Positions 48,547 to 60,235 of a stretch of 64,000 bases of DNA are shown here, in pieces. The notes under the pieces are model-generated. The model ran no database searches. It saw nothing but the letters and a program-made list of their open reading frames with translations, and was not told the DNA's origin. The DNA comes from Carallia brachiata (taxonomy: Eukaryota; Streptophyta; Magnoliopsida; Malpighiales; Rhizophoraceae), in the NCBI GenBank assembly GCA_021464245.1, contig JADCRB010000072.1, positions 551,962-615,961 on the forward strand. The letters run 5' to 3'. The first letter of the stretch is position 1. The number at the start of each line of letters is the position of its first letter. The position numbers and the translations under genes are program-made.

Positions 48547-51500
48547 AGAATGAAATGTATGACTAGATTAGTACGTTTATTATTATTCAGAATGTTCAAC
48601 AACTTTTTGTTCTGCACCATTGATAATGCATAATGCCTTACAAGGACATATGCAGTTTGTAAACTGCAATCAAAACAGACAGTAATCCTAGAATGTTAGA
48701 ACCACTGTTTTAAGAGTTTCCCATTTTGTATAATGCGCAATTCTCAACCATATTATTTTTTTTATTTCATTATAATGCCACTGGATGATTGTTAAAGAGA
48801 ATAAAGTTTACATCAATAAAATACAAAGAGCTGATAACTTATAATGTCCATAAACGTCACTGCTTACAAGCTGGAGTCTAGTAGAGCCACCGCCAAGCAA
48901 TTAGGCCGCGTTCACATTCTTGGTTATCAGAAGCTGTAGCCATTTGATCATGCAATTTTTTTTTCACCATTTTGAGTTCTCCTCAGCCAAGAACTTTTAA
49001 GTAATTTATTGATTTCATTAGTTGGAGGACTAACAGTTTACTAGCCATATAAAAAAGTATGTTAAATTATCACAATAATTATTAAGTTTAAAATTTATAT
49101 CGTGTATCACATATTATTTTCAATCAAATCTACTAGTTTTTACTGGGAGATGCTAACATAAAAACTTAAATTTGAGTTTTACTATTAAAAAGTACGTTAA
49201 ATTATCGCAAAATTTTTTTTTTTTACAAAATTATCACATAATTAGCACTTAGAGTGGGACATCTTTCTTTAATCAATCAATTAAATTGTGTTTTTTGTCA
49301 TTCCTTACTTTCGTATTTAAATTTAAATTTTATATATAACATCGGGTCTATGTAGTAGATCCTCATACAATTGATGTGATACACGCAGGCGGGGGCTAAA
49401 TTGTACCAAGCTAAAGCCGCGATGAATTCTATGATAGATCTTATTTTTTTCCTCAAAAAAAAAAAAGGAACCAAGTTGGTCCAAGCGCATTATAACCTCC
49501 AATTTACTTGGTTGTTCGGTTCACTTTGTCCCCTTAACGAAGAGTAAGGAAGTGATTAAAGGGCAAATATAATCTGTCTTCTTTATTTTTTTCTCCATAA
49601 AAATGAAAAGAGCAGAGTAAAACTTCTAATTTCGTCAAAAAAAAAAAAAATACACTTACAAAACATAATGTAATTGTGTAATATGTTAAATTTACGGAAT
49701 AACAAATTTCATAATTCATAATAAAAATAATTTAACAAATTTCATAATTCCTAATAAAAATAATTTAACTATTTCTAAAATTAGACATAACTATTACGTA
49801 TATTTAATCTTACTAAATATCTTAATAAAGTGTAAATCCCAAGACTTTTCTTAGGATGAATGACTCATTTTTATGACTGGAGCACTGAGTTGGGTGGTAA
49901 CTGCGTTTATAATTTTGTTCATGTTGAAATGTTGTCTGTATAATATATTACCGCTTCTTTATTCAACTTGCTTGTTGGTTGCCTGTGATTTGGGCAGGAG
50001 TTTTGAAGCTTTGTGCTCTGATTTTTTCACGCTTAGACACGTACGTTTCTAAAAACGCGTAGAAAACGTCGTATCCGGAGTTTCAAATAGCGTACCAATT
50101 CAAAGTTTCAAAATAGGGAAAATACCACTCAACAGCTGAAGGACCTTTGTAAGAATCACAATTATGGTGAGCCTTAGGTAATGTATAAAAATAGCATTTT
50201 AATATATCTAATTACATAATGATACATATTAATTGATGTATTCATTAAATCAATTACTAAAAATTATAAACGTTTTTTTGTATTCAAAGTTTCTTATAAA
50301 TCTAATTTAGAGATGTCTTTTGAATTATGAAAGAAAATGAATTTGTTTAAAAAAAAAGGTTAAGATTATATTCTTTGATATAGTTTAGCACTTAATAAAT
50401 CTCTTATTTTTTAGATGTGTGTACTCTATCGGTCTTCGGCTTAAAATATAAAATTTTTAAAATTTAAAAAACTTGAAGAAAATGTCAAAAATTATCAGTA
50501 TTCTATGGGGCTTGAAATGTGAAACTTTTGAATTTTAAAAAACTTGAAGAAAATGCCAAAACTTATCGTGATGGGTAAAAAATGCTCCGATCCAACGAAA
50601 TTTAGATTGTTGATTAAAAAAAAGAAATTTAGATTGATAAAAAAAATCATTATATTAAGAGGCTAACCGCAAATGTAATGCAAAAAAGCATGGTGGGCTT
50701 ATTAGATCATGGCCCATAGGTCCCACTCAATGGCGTCCAGCCGTCCATGCCTGTACTTGGGCTCGTAGGAATAATTATTCCTGCTTGAGCACTGAGCCCA
50801 CTCTTGCCCACATAGCTCAAAGCCTCAAACCCTCAAGCTGCTAGTGCTAGCGTATCTTCTTACATTACAGATACTTTCAATAGTTTAAGGCTTACATCTT
50901 TATTTTAAAAATCTTGAAATTTTCATATTAAAAAAGTACCAAATTTATACGAAAAAAAATTATTTTTATTTTATATATCAAGGGATCGTTAGTTACACAA
51001 TATAAAAAAACTAGAAAAAGAGTGGAGAAAGAGTGAAGCTAGAAGCCAACTAATATAAAAACATATTTAATATCTATACACATAGAATTATATATATTAA
51101 AAGAGTAATACTAAATATTTTGAAAATCATATAATGAAACATCCTGAAATATATAATTATGAAAAAAATTATTAATTTTTCTAATACCGTCAAATGATAA
51201 AATGAAATAAATTAACGATTTTTTTCATAATTATATATTTTAAAATATTTTACGATACGATTTTCAGAATATATTGCATTACTCACATTAAAATTAAAGA
51301 TGTTAAAATTCAAGAAGAAAATTAACACAAAATCACCACCAATGCACCGCGATTGCTATTACACTTTTGGATATGGAGACTGATTAGTCTCCAACCATGC
51401 GCGGCAATTGGACCCCAACTATATATATTGTAACAGTCGTTGTTGGACAGCCTGTGGAGGGTCTCAGAAGACATGAATTCCCTCTGTCAAATGATAGGCA

Positions 51501-51833
51501 GTAGCTGCCATAGCGTTTGCCAGGCTGTTCCCCTCCCTGTAAGTATGGTTCACACGAACATTCCAGTCCCTTCTGAGGAGCTCCTTGCAACTTTGGATCA
51601 AATTAGGGTAGATGTAGGTGCCAGGGACTTACAGTTAACAAGCTTCTAAGCGCAAGCGTGGAATCAAGCACTGGTCTCCTTAGCGTGGCCATTTATGGAG
51701 TGGATCTTGGTTGGGGCCTCTTTGGATTTGCTTTGTAGGGCCTTCTGGGCGGGTTGAATCTTTGCTAGATGGCTGTTTTGCCTTTTGTTTTGTGCGCTAC
51801 AAATCAATTTTATGATAATGTAAAGAAGGAAAA

Positions 51834-51852
51834 GTAAACCAAAAAAAAAAAA
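51834..51852 (+). mobile_element. Short poly(A) insertion with 12-bp target duplication
   Basis: AAAGAAGGAAAA occurs at 51822-51833 and 51853-51864 around GTAAACC plus a run of A. The low complexity of the duplicated sequence makes this weaker than the other cases. Confidence 0.45.
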
Positions 51853-52349
51853 AAAGAAGGAAAATATTAGAAGATATAAAAAATAGTTATAAAATAGTTC
51901 GTAGGTTATAAAAAAGTTTTTTAGTAAAAAATTTTGAAAAAAAAATTAAATCAAGGCTTAAATTAATTAAGTAAATTTAGAGTAACTCTTATTACGTTTG
52001 AAATTTAATTTTTAAAAAACAATTTTTTATTATTTTTTTAAAAATTAAACTTTTCTGTATGATTATTGTATGATTATCTCTTACGTTTTTTTTTCGTGGA
52101 ACTATAAAAAGAAAGGATGCGCGGATCATCTATGTTGGGACAAACTTCAGATTTCTTTCGATCTTTCATTTTGGACTATGCTTCCTAAGTTTATTGGTTG
52201 CCCTAATTTCTTTCGGTAAATAAGCTTGCTAATTTTCCATTCCGAGGATTTAGAATATATGAAAGGCCTTTTCCTCGTAAAAGGTAATTTATACATGTCC
52301 GGCTGCCGAGTGCTGAAACCACTACTCATCAAATCATTAAGCCTCTAAG

Positions 52350-53499
52350 TTTTTACATAACGATTAATTGTACTCAAAATATTTTTATATTTCTTTACTT
52401 ATTATTTAAAAATATTTTTTTAAATCATATTTAAGATGTTATTGCCGTTAAACTAATTGCACCCAATATTGATTTTTTTCGTTAAATTAACATATGTGTC
52501 AAATTTTGAATTGTCACGTCAGATACATCTCGCCACCTGTATATAACACATCACCATTCTTAATGATGTGGCACCTGATTTAAAATTTTTAAAAAACTTT
52601 TAGGTATTAAGGAATCAAAATTTTATTTTAAATATCTTTATAATTATTTAACAATTAAAAAAAATACAAAATAAAAAAATATCCATCTCTCTCCTCCCTC
52701 CTCCCTTTCTCTCTCCTCTCTCCTCTGTCCTTCTATTCTCTCTCCTCTCTCCTGCCTCTCCAAACCTCCACAAGTTGGTTCATCGACAAATCAAGGATCT
52801 GAATGCCATGGATGAAGCCACAAATTTGAGAAGTGAGAGAAAGCAAGGAGAGAGGGGTGAGGAGAGAGAAAGGGAGGAGGAAGGAGAGAGAGAGAAGCGA
52901 GGAAAGAGAGAAGAGGGAGGAGAGAGAGAAGCGAAGAAAGAGAAGGCAGGGGGAGGAGAGAGAGAAGCGAGTCGAGAGAGAGCAGAGGAGGAGAGAGAGA
53001 AGCGAGGAGAGAGACGGCAGATGGAGGGGAGAGAGAATTTTTTTTATTTTCTTTAATTTAATTTAATTTAAATTTAAAAAAAATGATAAAAATATTTAAA
53101 AAGAGATGAATTTTTAGAGAAAAGAAAGAGATGAGGGAGCAAAGAGAGGGAGGACAAGGATGAATATTTTTTTTACTTTTTTTTGTTTAATTATTAAAAA
53201 ATTATAAGAATATTTAGAAAATTATTTTGATTTCTTAATACTTTTTTTAAAAAAATAAATCTTTTAAAAAATTGAATCAAGTGCTACATCATCAAGAATG
53301 CTGACATGTCATACACAGTTGGCAAAATATATTTAACGTGGCACCCAAAAATCTGCCACATATGCGTAGTTAACGGAAAAAGTAAAGATTGGGTATAATT
53401 AGTCTAACAGCAATAACGTCTTGAATATGATTTAAAAAAAAAATATTTTAGATAATAAGTAACAAACACCAAAAAATTTTAGGTAACATTAGTCATTAT
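52350..53499. mobile_element. Foldback Mutator-like (MULE) element, non-autonomous
   Basis: A 1.15 kb element is flanked by a perfect 9-bp direct repeat, GCCTCTAAG, at 52341-52349 and 53500-53508. Its outer ~370 bp on each side are long imperfect terminal inverted repeats: for example TTAAATCATATTTAAGATG on the left answers the reverse complement of the right arm (TAAATCATATTCAAGACG). Both arms also share GTTATTGC and ATTCTTAATGATGTGGCAC-like segments. Nine-base target duplications with long inverted ends are typical of Mutator-like elements. The centre is only purine- or pyrimidine-rich simple sequence, with no transposase. Confidence 0.82.
52833..53040 (+). repeat. GA-rich minisatellite inside the foldback element
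   Basis: Variants of GGAGAGAGAGAAGCGAG recur several times; the pyrimidine-rich counterpart is at 52685-52765. The open frame across it encodes only Glu, Arg and Gly and is not a gene. Confidence 0.85.
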
Positions 53500-53508
53500 G
53501 CCTCTAAG

Positions 53509-54604
53509 CTTTCGTCCGTGAATATTAAGATAAATGTGACGTTCTTTTAGTTTTAGAAGGCGCACCCGTGAAGAGAGATGGCTTCATGGACTTGATGATA
53601 ACATCTAACATTTTCTAACATTTCACTGTCGCAATTCATATTTTGGGCTACAGATATTGCCATCTAACAGAGTTTTGTCTTGTTATGGTTATGGCTAGAA
53701 TTCCCACCACAGCGCGGTGTCACGGTCAGGAAATTAAGCAGGTAATGATTTCCAATGAGTTCTGCAAAAATTTAGATTGATTTTGTTGGTCTAGGAAATT
53801 TATACATATCATTTTCAATAGGAACACGCACAAATACACAGCGGCCTTATAGCTATCAACATAATCACAAGACCGAAATGGCTGATTTGATAGCGACAAG
53901 GAATAGTTTATTGGGGTGTGAAATTTGCCAGCTTCTACATGATCCATTGCCCTTATTTCGTTCTGTAAAAAATTGCTAAGTCCCGTTAATGAAAAAGTAC
54001 ATTCCCCTTCATTTCTGTCCAAATCTGAGCAGCTATAGCCCACAGAACAAACAACATTCCAATTAATGTTCCTTGTTATTATGGCCAACGCGACCTCTCA
54101 TCGACTTGAACACAAAAAATGTCTTGGCGTGGAGTGATAATTGGTTGAGAGAGGGGATTTGGAAATGGCCACTCCTTTGTCTTGGACTTGCGTAAGAGTG
54201 CGGTGCTATTCAGGCAGCTCTTTTACAACGTAACATGTGGTGATCTCCCTAAAGCAACTAATGGGTTCTTTTTTATGTTAAATTAAAAGTTACTGGGTTG
54301 ATAATTTTAATATAAAAATTATTAATCTTATAAAATTTTTAATTCTTGTAACATTAAAATTTAATATTTTTAGTATAAAAAATCTTAATCTTTGTATTAT
54401 TAAGATTTAACAACTAATAAAAATTTTTAATCATGGTATCTATAATATAAAAATACATAATCTTTATGACATTGGGATTTGTCATTTTTAATATAAAAAT
54501 TTATAATCTTTGTAGCATCAGAACTTGACATCAATAATATAAAAACTCATAATATTTATAGCATTAGAATTTGACATTATTAATATAAAAAGCCTGTTAG
54601 GATT
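53509..54604. other. Intergenic DNA between the MULE and the segmental duplication
   Basis: No gene recognised. 54.29-54.59 kb contains several imperfect repeats of a TTAATATAAAAA-type segment with the common core TAATCTTTGTA. Confidence 0.5.
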
Positions 54605-54675
54605 CAAGAATAAACATACCACATGTAGGAAATTCTGGAAAAAGCAACTGAGACACATGCAGTTTCTATATACAG

Positions 54676-55122
54676 CACTGCTGTCAGAACCGGACCGGTC
54701 GGTCGGACCGGTTGAACTAGGGACCGACCGGTGGTCCGGACCGGTTTAGGTAAATTTTGAAGGGTGACTCGGACCGGTCAAAACTGGAAAAAACTGATCA
54801 AAACCGGTGAAAACCGGACCGGTTGGACCGGTCTAATAAAGTTAAAAAATTCATAAATTACAATTTGACCCCAAATGTTATTTAAATTATAATTTAAGCA
54901 TTAACTTTAATTTAAAAGTTTAATTTAGTCCTAAATCTATTAAAAATTTCAATTTCATCCTTAAATTAGAAAAATTAATATTTAATCACTATTTATAAAT
55001 ATTATTTTTATAATTACTTTTATACACATATATATTATTAAATACCGGTTCGGGTTCAACCGGTTGAACCTTGACCCACTAATATTTCCAATTCGATGAC
55101 CGGTCCGGTTCTGACAACCTTG
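54676..55122. mobile_element. Non-autonomous hAT-like element 1 in the RING exon copy
   Basis: A 447-bp insert has ends CACTGCTGTCAGAACCGGAC and, read from the other side, CAAGGTTGTCAGAACCGGAC. It is flanked by an 8-bp duplication ATATACAG (54668-54675, 55123-55130). The intact paralogue near 16540-16550 has one ATATACAG at the same place, which gives the empty site. Eight-base duplications and CA..TG ends suit the hAT superfamily. No transposase; both ends are rich in ACCGG. Confidence 0.9.
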
Positions 55123-55368
55123 ATATACAGAACTGTTAGGATTCATATAATCCTCGAAATCCTCGGCATGCAAGCAACAAACGGAGCCCATATAGTTGGC
55201 TCCAACCCCTTTCTTCTTCTTCTTCTCAATGCCTCCCACAAAAATTCTCCGCTCTCACAAACAAAACTCAATGCCACTAGGCACAATCGTCAAGCACTAT
55301 TCTCTTGAAAGATAAAAAGAGAGTGAGAGAGGACTCTAACTCGCAGAAGTTCGATCGACTCTGCGAAC

Positions 55369-56128
55369 CATAGTTATTAAACTCGGCCCAGCCCGCCGGT
55401 TGGATCGATGACCCGGTGACCCGGGCACTGGATCGGATCGGTTCGCATGAACAGTAACCGGGTCATTTGAATAATAAAAAATTATTTTTTTCACTTTTTA
55501 CTGTGCAAACAGTAAAAATAATAACTTTTTTAATGATGAACAGTGGTCAAACATTAAAAAAATATAATTTTTTTTCACTTTTTACTGTGTAAATAATAAA
55601 AATAATATTTTTTAATGATAAACAGTGTTCAAACAATAAAAATAATATATTTTTTTTCATTTTTTACTACTTGAATAATAATATTTGTATAATATTTACA
55701 AACTAAAATTTATTTTTTTTAACTTTTTATTGTGTGAATGATAAAAATAATATTTTCATAATACTAAACAGTATTACACAATATTTTTTTTGTACAATTT
55801 AATAATTTTTTACTTTTTATAATCTATTTTTCTGTATACAATAATTTAATATTGTTCATATATCAAATAATATGTTACAATTGACTTTACAAAATAGTTT
55901 TTTAAGAATTTTTATCAAAATTTTGATTAGTATAAATTACTTTTAATTTATAAAAATGTAGTTATTGTGCTAAATTGTACAAAAAAATATATATATATTA
56001 TTTGATACATTCATTTTCTTAAGAATTAATAACCCATTGGTTTAACTAATGACCCACTGGTTAAACTAATAACTCATTAATTCAATCGCCTGACCGAATC
56101 AGTATCCGAACCGGTTTTAATAACTGTG
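55369..56128. mobile_element. Non-autonomous hAT-like element 2 in the RING leader copy
   Basis: A 760-bp AT-rich insert has ends CATAGTTATTAAACTCGG and, reversed, CACAGTTATTAAAACCGG. The 8-bp duplication is CTGCGAAC (55361-55368, 56129-56136). The original locus near 16785 reads CCCTGCGAACCAGTAACC without the insert. The interior repeats CACTTTTTACTGTG-like segments and has no transposase frame. Confidence 0.88.
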
Positions 56129-57180
56129 CTGCGAACCAGTACCCTCCGTCTATTATTTACAAAATTCCAAGCGCCTTTTGAACTGGGTCAACCAAATTGT
56201 GTGGATGGCCAAATCTCCTTCACCTGCAGCTGAAATTAGAACATGGACTTAAGGTTTCTCACATTCCTGACCCATGCTAGGCAAATAGCAAACATCCCTC
56301 TCACTAAAATTGTGATCAAAGTTCCAAACAAAAAAAAGAAATTAAATTAGAAGATGCACTAGATAAAGTGGAAGAGAAATTCTTGTTTCCTACTGTAATT
56401 GGGTGATCAATATAGGATTATAGCTCCGATTAACTCGCAACCCAGCTAAAAAACCAAGCAATTGCCATAATTATTACATTGAGTGCTTTTCTCCACAAAT
56501 TTCCTTGCTTTGAGGTAAAAGACAAAGTTTTCTTTTTTCCTTCATATGCTTTTCCTTAAAAATAAGGAAGAGAGTTGTTTTCCTTAATGATACCTAACAT
56601 TTCCAACAATCAATTTTTAATACTGAGAACTTTTTCTCCACAAATTTCCTTACTTTTGCGGTAAAATGACAAAGTTTTCTTCTTTCACACACTTTTCCTT
56701 AAAAATCAGGAACATGGTTGTTCTCCTTAATGAAAATTAACATTTCCAACAATCAATTTTCTTTTTTTTTTAATTAAAAAGCCAATCAGGAATATCCAAT
56801 AAATAACAACATGCAAACAATAAAACCAAGCAATTCCATTTGGTGCATCCAAAGCAAGGAGGGAACACCCAAATTTAAAAATAAAAAAATAATAATCACA
56901 TTATGTTCACAACCCCGATAGAAACGAAGAGAGAGAAGTCAATGGGAATAAGAAGAACAACCCAGAAAAGCACGTCAATGATCGAAACGAAACAGACCCA
57001 TTTGAGATTACCAAGTTTTGAAGCAATATATAAAACAAAAAAACAAGTATCTGGAAAAAGAACAGATGTTTACAGAGGAGAAGAAGATATAAAAAGCCCC
57101 ATTTGTTCCTTTTCTGTTGGGGTGAGAAACCCCTGAAATTCGGACTTAGAGAGAGAGAGAACGGAATGGATGCTTCGAAA

Positions 57181-58300
57181 ATCGGATATTTTCTCAGCTT
57201 TTAAGAAAAGAATTTGACATTTAATAAATATTTTTTCTCACGCTGGTCCACATTTATATTCATAATTTTTTTATTTAAATATATATATATATATATATGT
57301 TTTGGTCAAAATTCAAATGTATACATATATATGTATATTTATTTTTATATTTATTATCAATATTATTGTCAGAATAACGTTTTAAAGACTATTTATTATA
57401 CACTTATATCTATTAAATACATAGTAATTAGTATTAGATTCTTATTATATTTCACACGGTATTATATTCGTGTTAAAAAATTTCCTTTTTTTAACTCAAC
57501 ATTTTTTTTAATTGATTGTTTCGACGAAAAAGGCCGTGAGAGAGAGCGGAATTAAAGCTACCGTCTCTGTCGTCTCCTGCTCTGGGTGGACGATAGACTC
57601 AATCAACTTTACCCTCAAAAAGATATATATTTTTACTTACTTTTTTTTTTGTTGAATATAATTATGAGGATTTTTCTCTGCAAACATGTTCATGTGCTCC
57701 TGAGCACCGAAACGCTATTTGAGTGGGTCTTCAGGTTTATTTTATGTTTTTATTCGAATATTTTAATGAGTTTTAATGCAAACCAACAATCCAACTGATA
57801 TTCTTTTGAGATAGCTTAGTGTTTAAGAGTCGATGAATTTCTTTTCGGTTTTAAGAAAAGATTTATTATACAGTTTAATTTTAATTAATATTTAAATAAT
57901 TTTTTTATTTAATAATTTTTAATAACTTATAAAAAATTATTGAATTAAATAAAAAATAAATGCATAATTTTTATGTGATTCATTAAGTATATCTATACCG
58001 TCATATTATTATATAAAGATAATAATATATATCAAAAAAATTATATTAAGAAATCTAAAATTTATAATTATGTAAAAAATTATCAATTTTTTTATAATTT
58101 ACTTTTATATAAATTGAATCATAAAGTAATGGGTCTTTTCTTTTTTGCGATGAATTTGTATTTTAAATAGTATTTATAATATATCAGTAAATAATTGAAA
58201 CTCTTAACCTCCTAAAATATTCCGTCTCTCAACCAATTAGTTTAGATTTAAGAAAAATTTTTTAAAAAATAATATGTCATTTTTTATATTAAAAAAAATC
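57181..58300. other. AT-rich intergenic DNA of the duplicated block
   Basis: The first part (to about 57.62 kb) still matches 17.88-18.27 kb, including the GGGTGGACGATA segment. The rest is diverged or unrelated. A (TA)n run lies near 57281-57298. No gene is visible. Confidence 0.55.
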
Positions 58301-59829
58301 AAAGTGGAGGGCATTTAAGTAAATTTATTTCTCCTCTTCCAACAGGGACTCCGGGATCTGTAACGGTCAAATGGACATTCCCGCTTCATGCAGACACCAC
58401 CCCCTAAGAAAAAAAAAGACTGCAAATAATCTCTTCTTTTCTCCTCTCTTCCAAGTTTTGGTCGTTCGATCTCGGCAAACCCTAATCCCCAAAATAGCAA
58501 TTGCTTCAACCGATTTATAGTTACTGTAGATTTTAATGAGGTTTTCTTTTTTGTTTTTAAACAGAAAGATTAATCTTTTATTGATTTGAAGTTCTATTTT
58601 CTTGATTTTCTTCCGCCGTATGTTGCTTCGTATTTGCAGAAAGATTTTTGATTCTGCCGATCTTTATTATTCTTTTCTTTTGTTTCTCGATTAGTCGTCT
58701 TTATTCAATTTTCTCCTTCCTGATTTGGCCTTTCTCTCTCTCTCTGTTTTTTTTTTTTTGGCAATTATGTTGGTGGTCAATTTTTTGGCACCCGACCCGA
58801 ACGTTCTTAATTTGCCCCCGTCTTGTAATCAATTTCTGTTACTGTTGTTTTCCGGTTAAAATCTTTCCTTTTTTTTTTTCTATGGGTTTTCTTTTTTTTT
58901 TTTTCCCCTTAGAAAATGTGCTTTGAAAGAACTTGTTGAGGTTTTCTTTCATGTGTAGTCGTGATATGAATTTAATTTAAGCGACTTTGTCGAGCTCTGT
59001 TTGGCAGCCAAGAAAATGCAACAAAGAAAAGGAAAGATAATTTGCAGGTTTCAGTATAAAAGGGGTTTCTTTTTTGGGTATTTTTGAGCAATTTTTTAAA
59101 GAAAATGAATTTGAATATAAAATATCCTGAGAACCAAGACTTTGCAAATCTTTCTTCAGATTTGAATATCAGGGTTTTGAATTTGGGGCTAGAACTAGAC
59201 TAAACTGCTTAATTCAAGCTCTAATGCTCAAATAGCTAGCCTTTTTTATTATTTCTCTTTATAATTTCGGTTTGGTTAGTTCTAGTGACACCGGTCCTTG
59301 GAAAATGCTTTGGAAACTACGAGTTTGAAAGACCTACGGTATTCTGTTCCAATGCAGAGCTCGTCGGCCCAGGTGGCGGCTCAATTGGAGGACACATTGG
59401 AATGGCTTCAGAAGGAGATGGGTTAGAAGCCGTTGGGTCCGTACGGCGGGTCCACCAGCAAGTCCTGAAATTTGCCCTCTAACTAATCGATTTGGAGGAT
59501 TTGCCGCGGGTACATGATACCCATTTGGGATTTCTTGATAAAGAGGGTGAAATCGGAGAAAATGATGCAAAGTATAAGGAAGAGTATATAATGGTCCACG
59601 GGCGGTGGAGTTGAAGGAAAGGAAATTGGCGGGAGGAGCAAGGAGAAGGCGGTTGGTGAGAGTTCTGGTGGTGTGGGGAGAGTAGGGAGGCGGTGTTGGC
59701 GGCCAAGGAGGTAGAGAGGTTGAGGAATATTGTTCGGAGGCAGAGGAAGGAGTTGTGAGCTAGAATGGTAGAGGTTTCGGGGGAGGAAACGGAGAGGAAG
59801 AGAATGCTTGACCACCGTTCAAAAAACAG
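58300..59829 (+). pseudogene. AUG5: AUGMIN subunit 5 (AUG5) first exon, copy 2, with stop codons
   Basis: The leader (58300-59350) matches copy 1. From ATG at 59352 the frame reads MQSSSAQVAAQLEDTLEWLQ and KEMG, then TAG where the family has Tyr-Arg, then KPLGPYGGSTSKS, TGA, and later [20 protein letters not shown]. Near 59700 it gives LAAKEVERLRNIVRRQRKEL, TGA, ARMVEVSGEE and ERKRMLD, ending at a plausible donor (AAACAG|GTTTGG, 59829). The order and spacing are those of the N-terminal half-calponin-like and coiled-coil part of AUG5. Four or more in-frame stops make it non-functional. The later AUG5 exons do not follow; an array unit does. Confidence 0.85.
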
Positions 59830-60235
59830 GTTTGGGCTTGATTTCATATCTTGATGTTTAAGTTGGTTATTTATGTATATCAATTTCAAAATTTTAAGGA
59901 GTGAGCATTAGTTGCTTTATAAGTGGAGATATGTCAGGTAAGAGTAGATGCAGGATCTCTGAAATCTGTTAGTCTTTAATGTGGGCAATGGCGCAATTGC
60001 CGTTAAGGAAACAAGGAAAGAAATGGAAGACTTAGAAAGTATGAGATTGTAGTGGATTAGGGGAGAATTACATAGGAAATCAGGGCCTAGAATACGCTTA
60101 ACATCAAAAAGTCTGTTTGTGGATCCACATGCGGCTGAGTAAATTTGGTTCTGACTTCTGAGACCGTGAGCAAAAGGTTGCAAGATGGGGTATTTATGTC
60201 ATAAAGGCTTGTTTGAGTTAATTAAACAAAAAAAA

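Larger units (their letters stand above)
47966..52340. other. AT-rich intergenic DNA without recognisable genes
   Basis: No open frame shows family features. It holds a 30-bp direct repeat (48485-48546), a poly(A) insertion with target duplication (51834-51852) and a less AT-rich block at about 51.36-51.82 kb of unknown origin, possibly an old non-LTR retroelement end. Confidence 0.5.
54605..57180 (-). pseudogene. 5' fragment of the RING E3 ligase gene, second copy
   Basis: Minus-strand match to 16482-17880: first coding exon, leader, probable leader intron and promoter-proximal GA tract. The homology begins at CAAGAATAAACATACC, 11 bases before the donor-side border of exon 1, so the RING-finger exons were never included here. 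The start reads MGSVCCLHAEDFEDYMNP, one Cys codon fewer than the original. The exon is cut after NSSVY by a hAT-like element (54676-55122), and the leader is cut by a second element (55369-56128). It cannot encode a ligase. Confidence 0.88.

Noticed and set aside
51360..51833. LINE 3' end upstream of a poly(A) insertion
   Set aside because: The block is less AT-rich and ends near a poly(A) run, but its target duplication encloses only 19 bp and I could not recognise reverse transcriptase or RNase H text.
52775..53056. A 93-codon Glu/Arg-rich open frame
   Set aside because: It is translated GA minisatellite in the centre of the foldback element.
57214..57555. A 113-codon Tyr/Ile/Phe-rich open frame
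   Set aside because: It is a translated TA-rich simple sequence with no domain.
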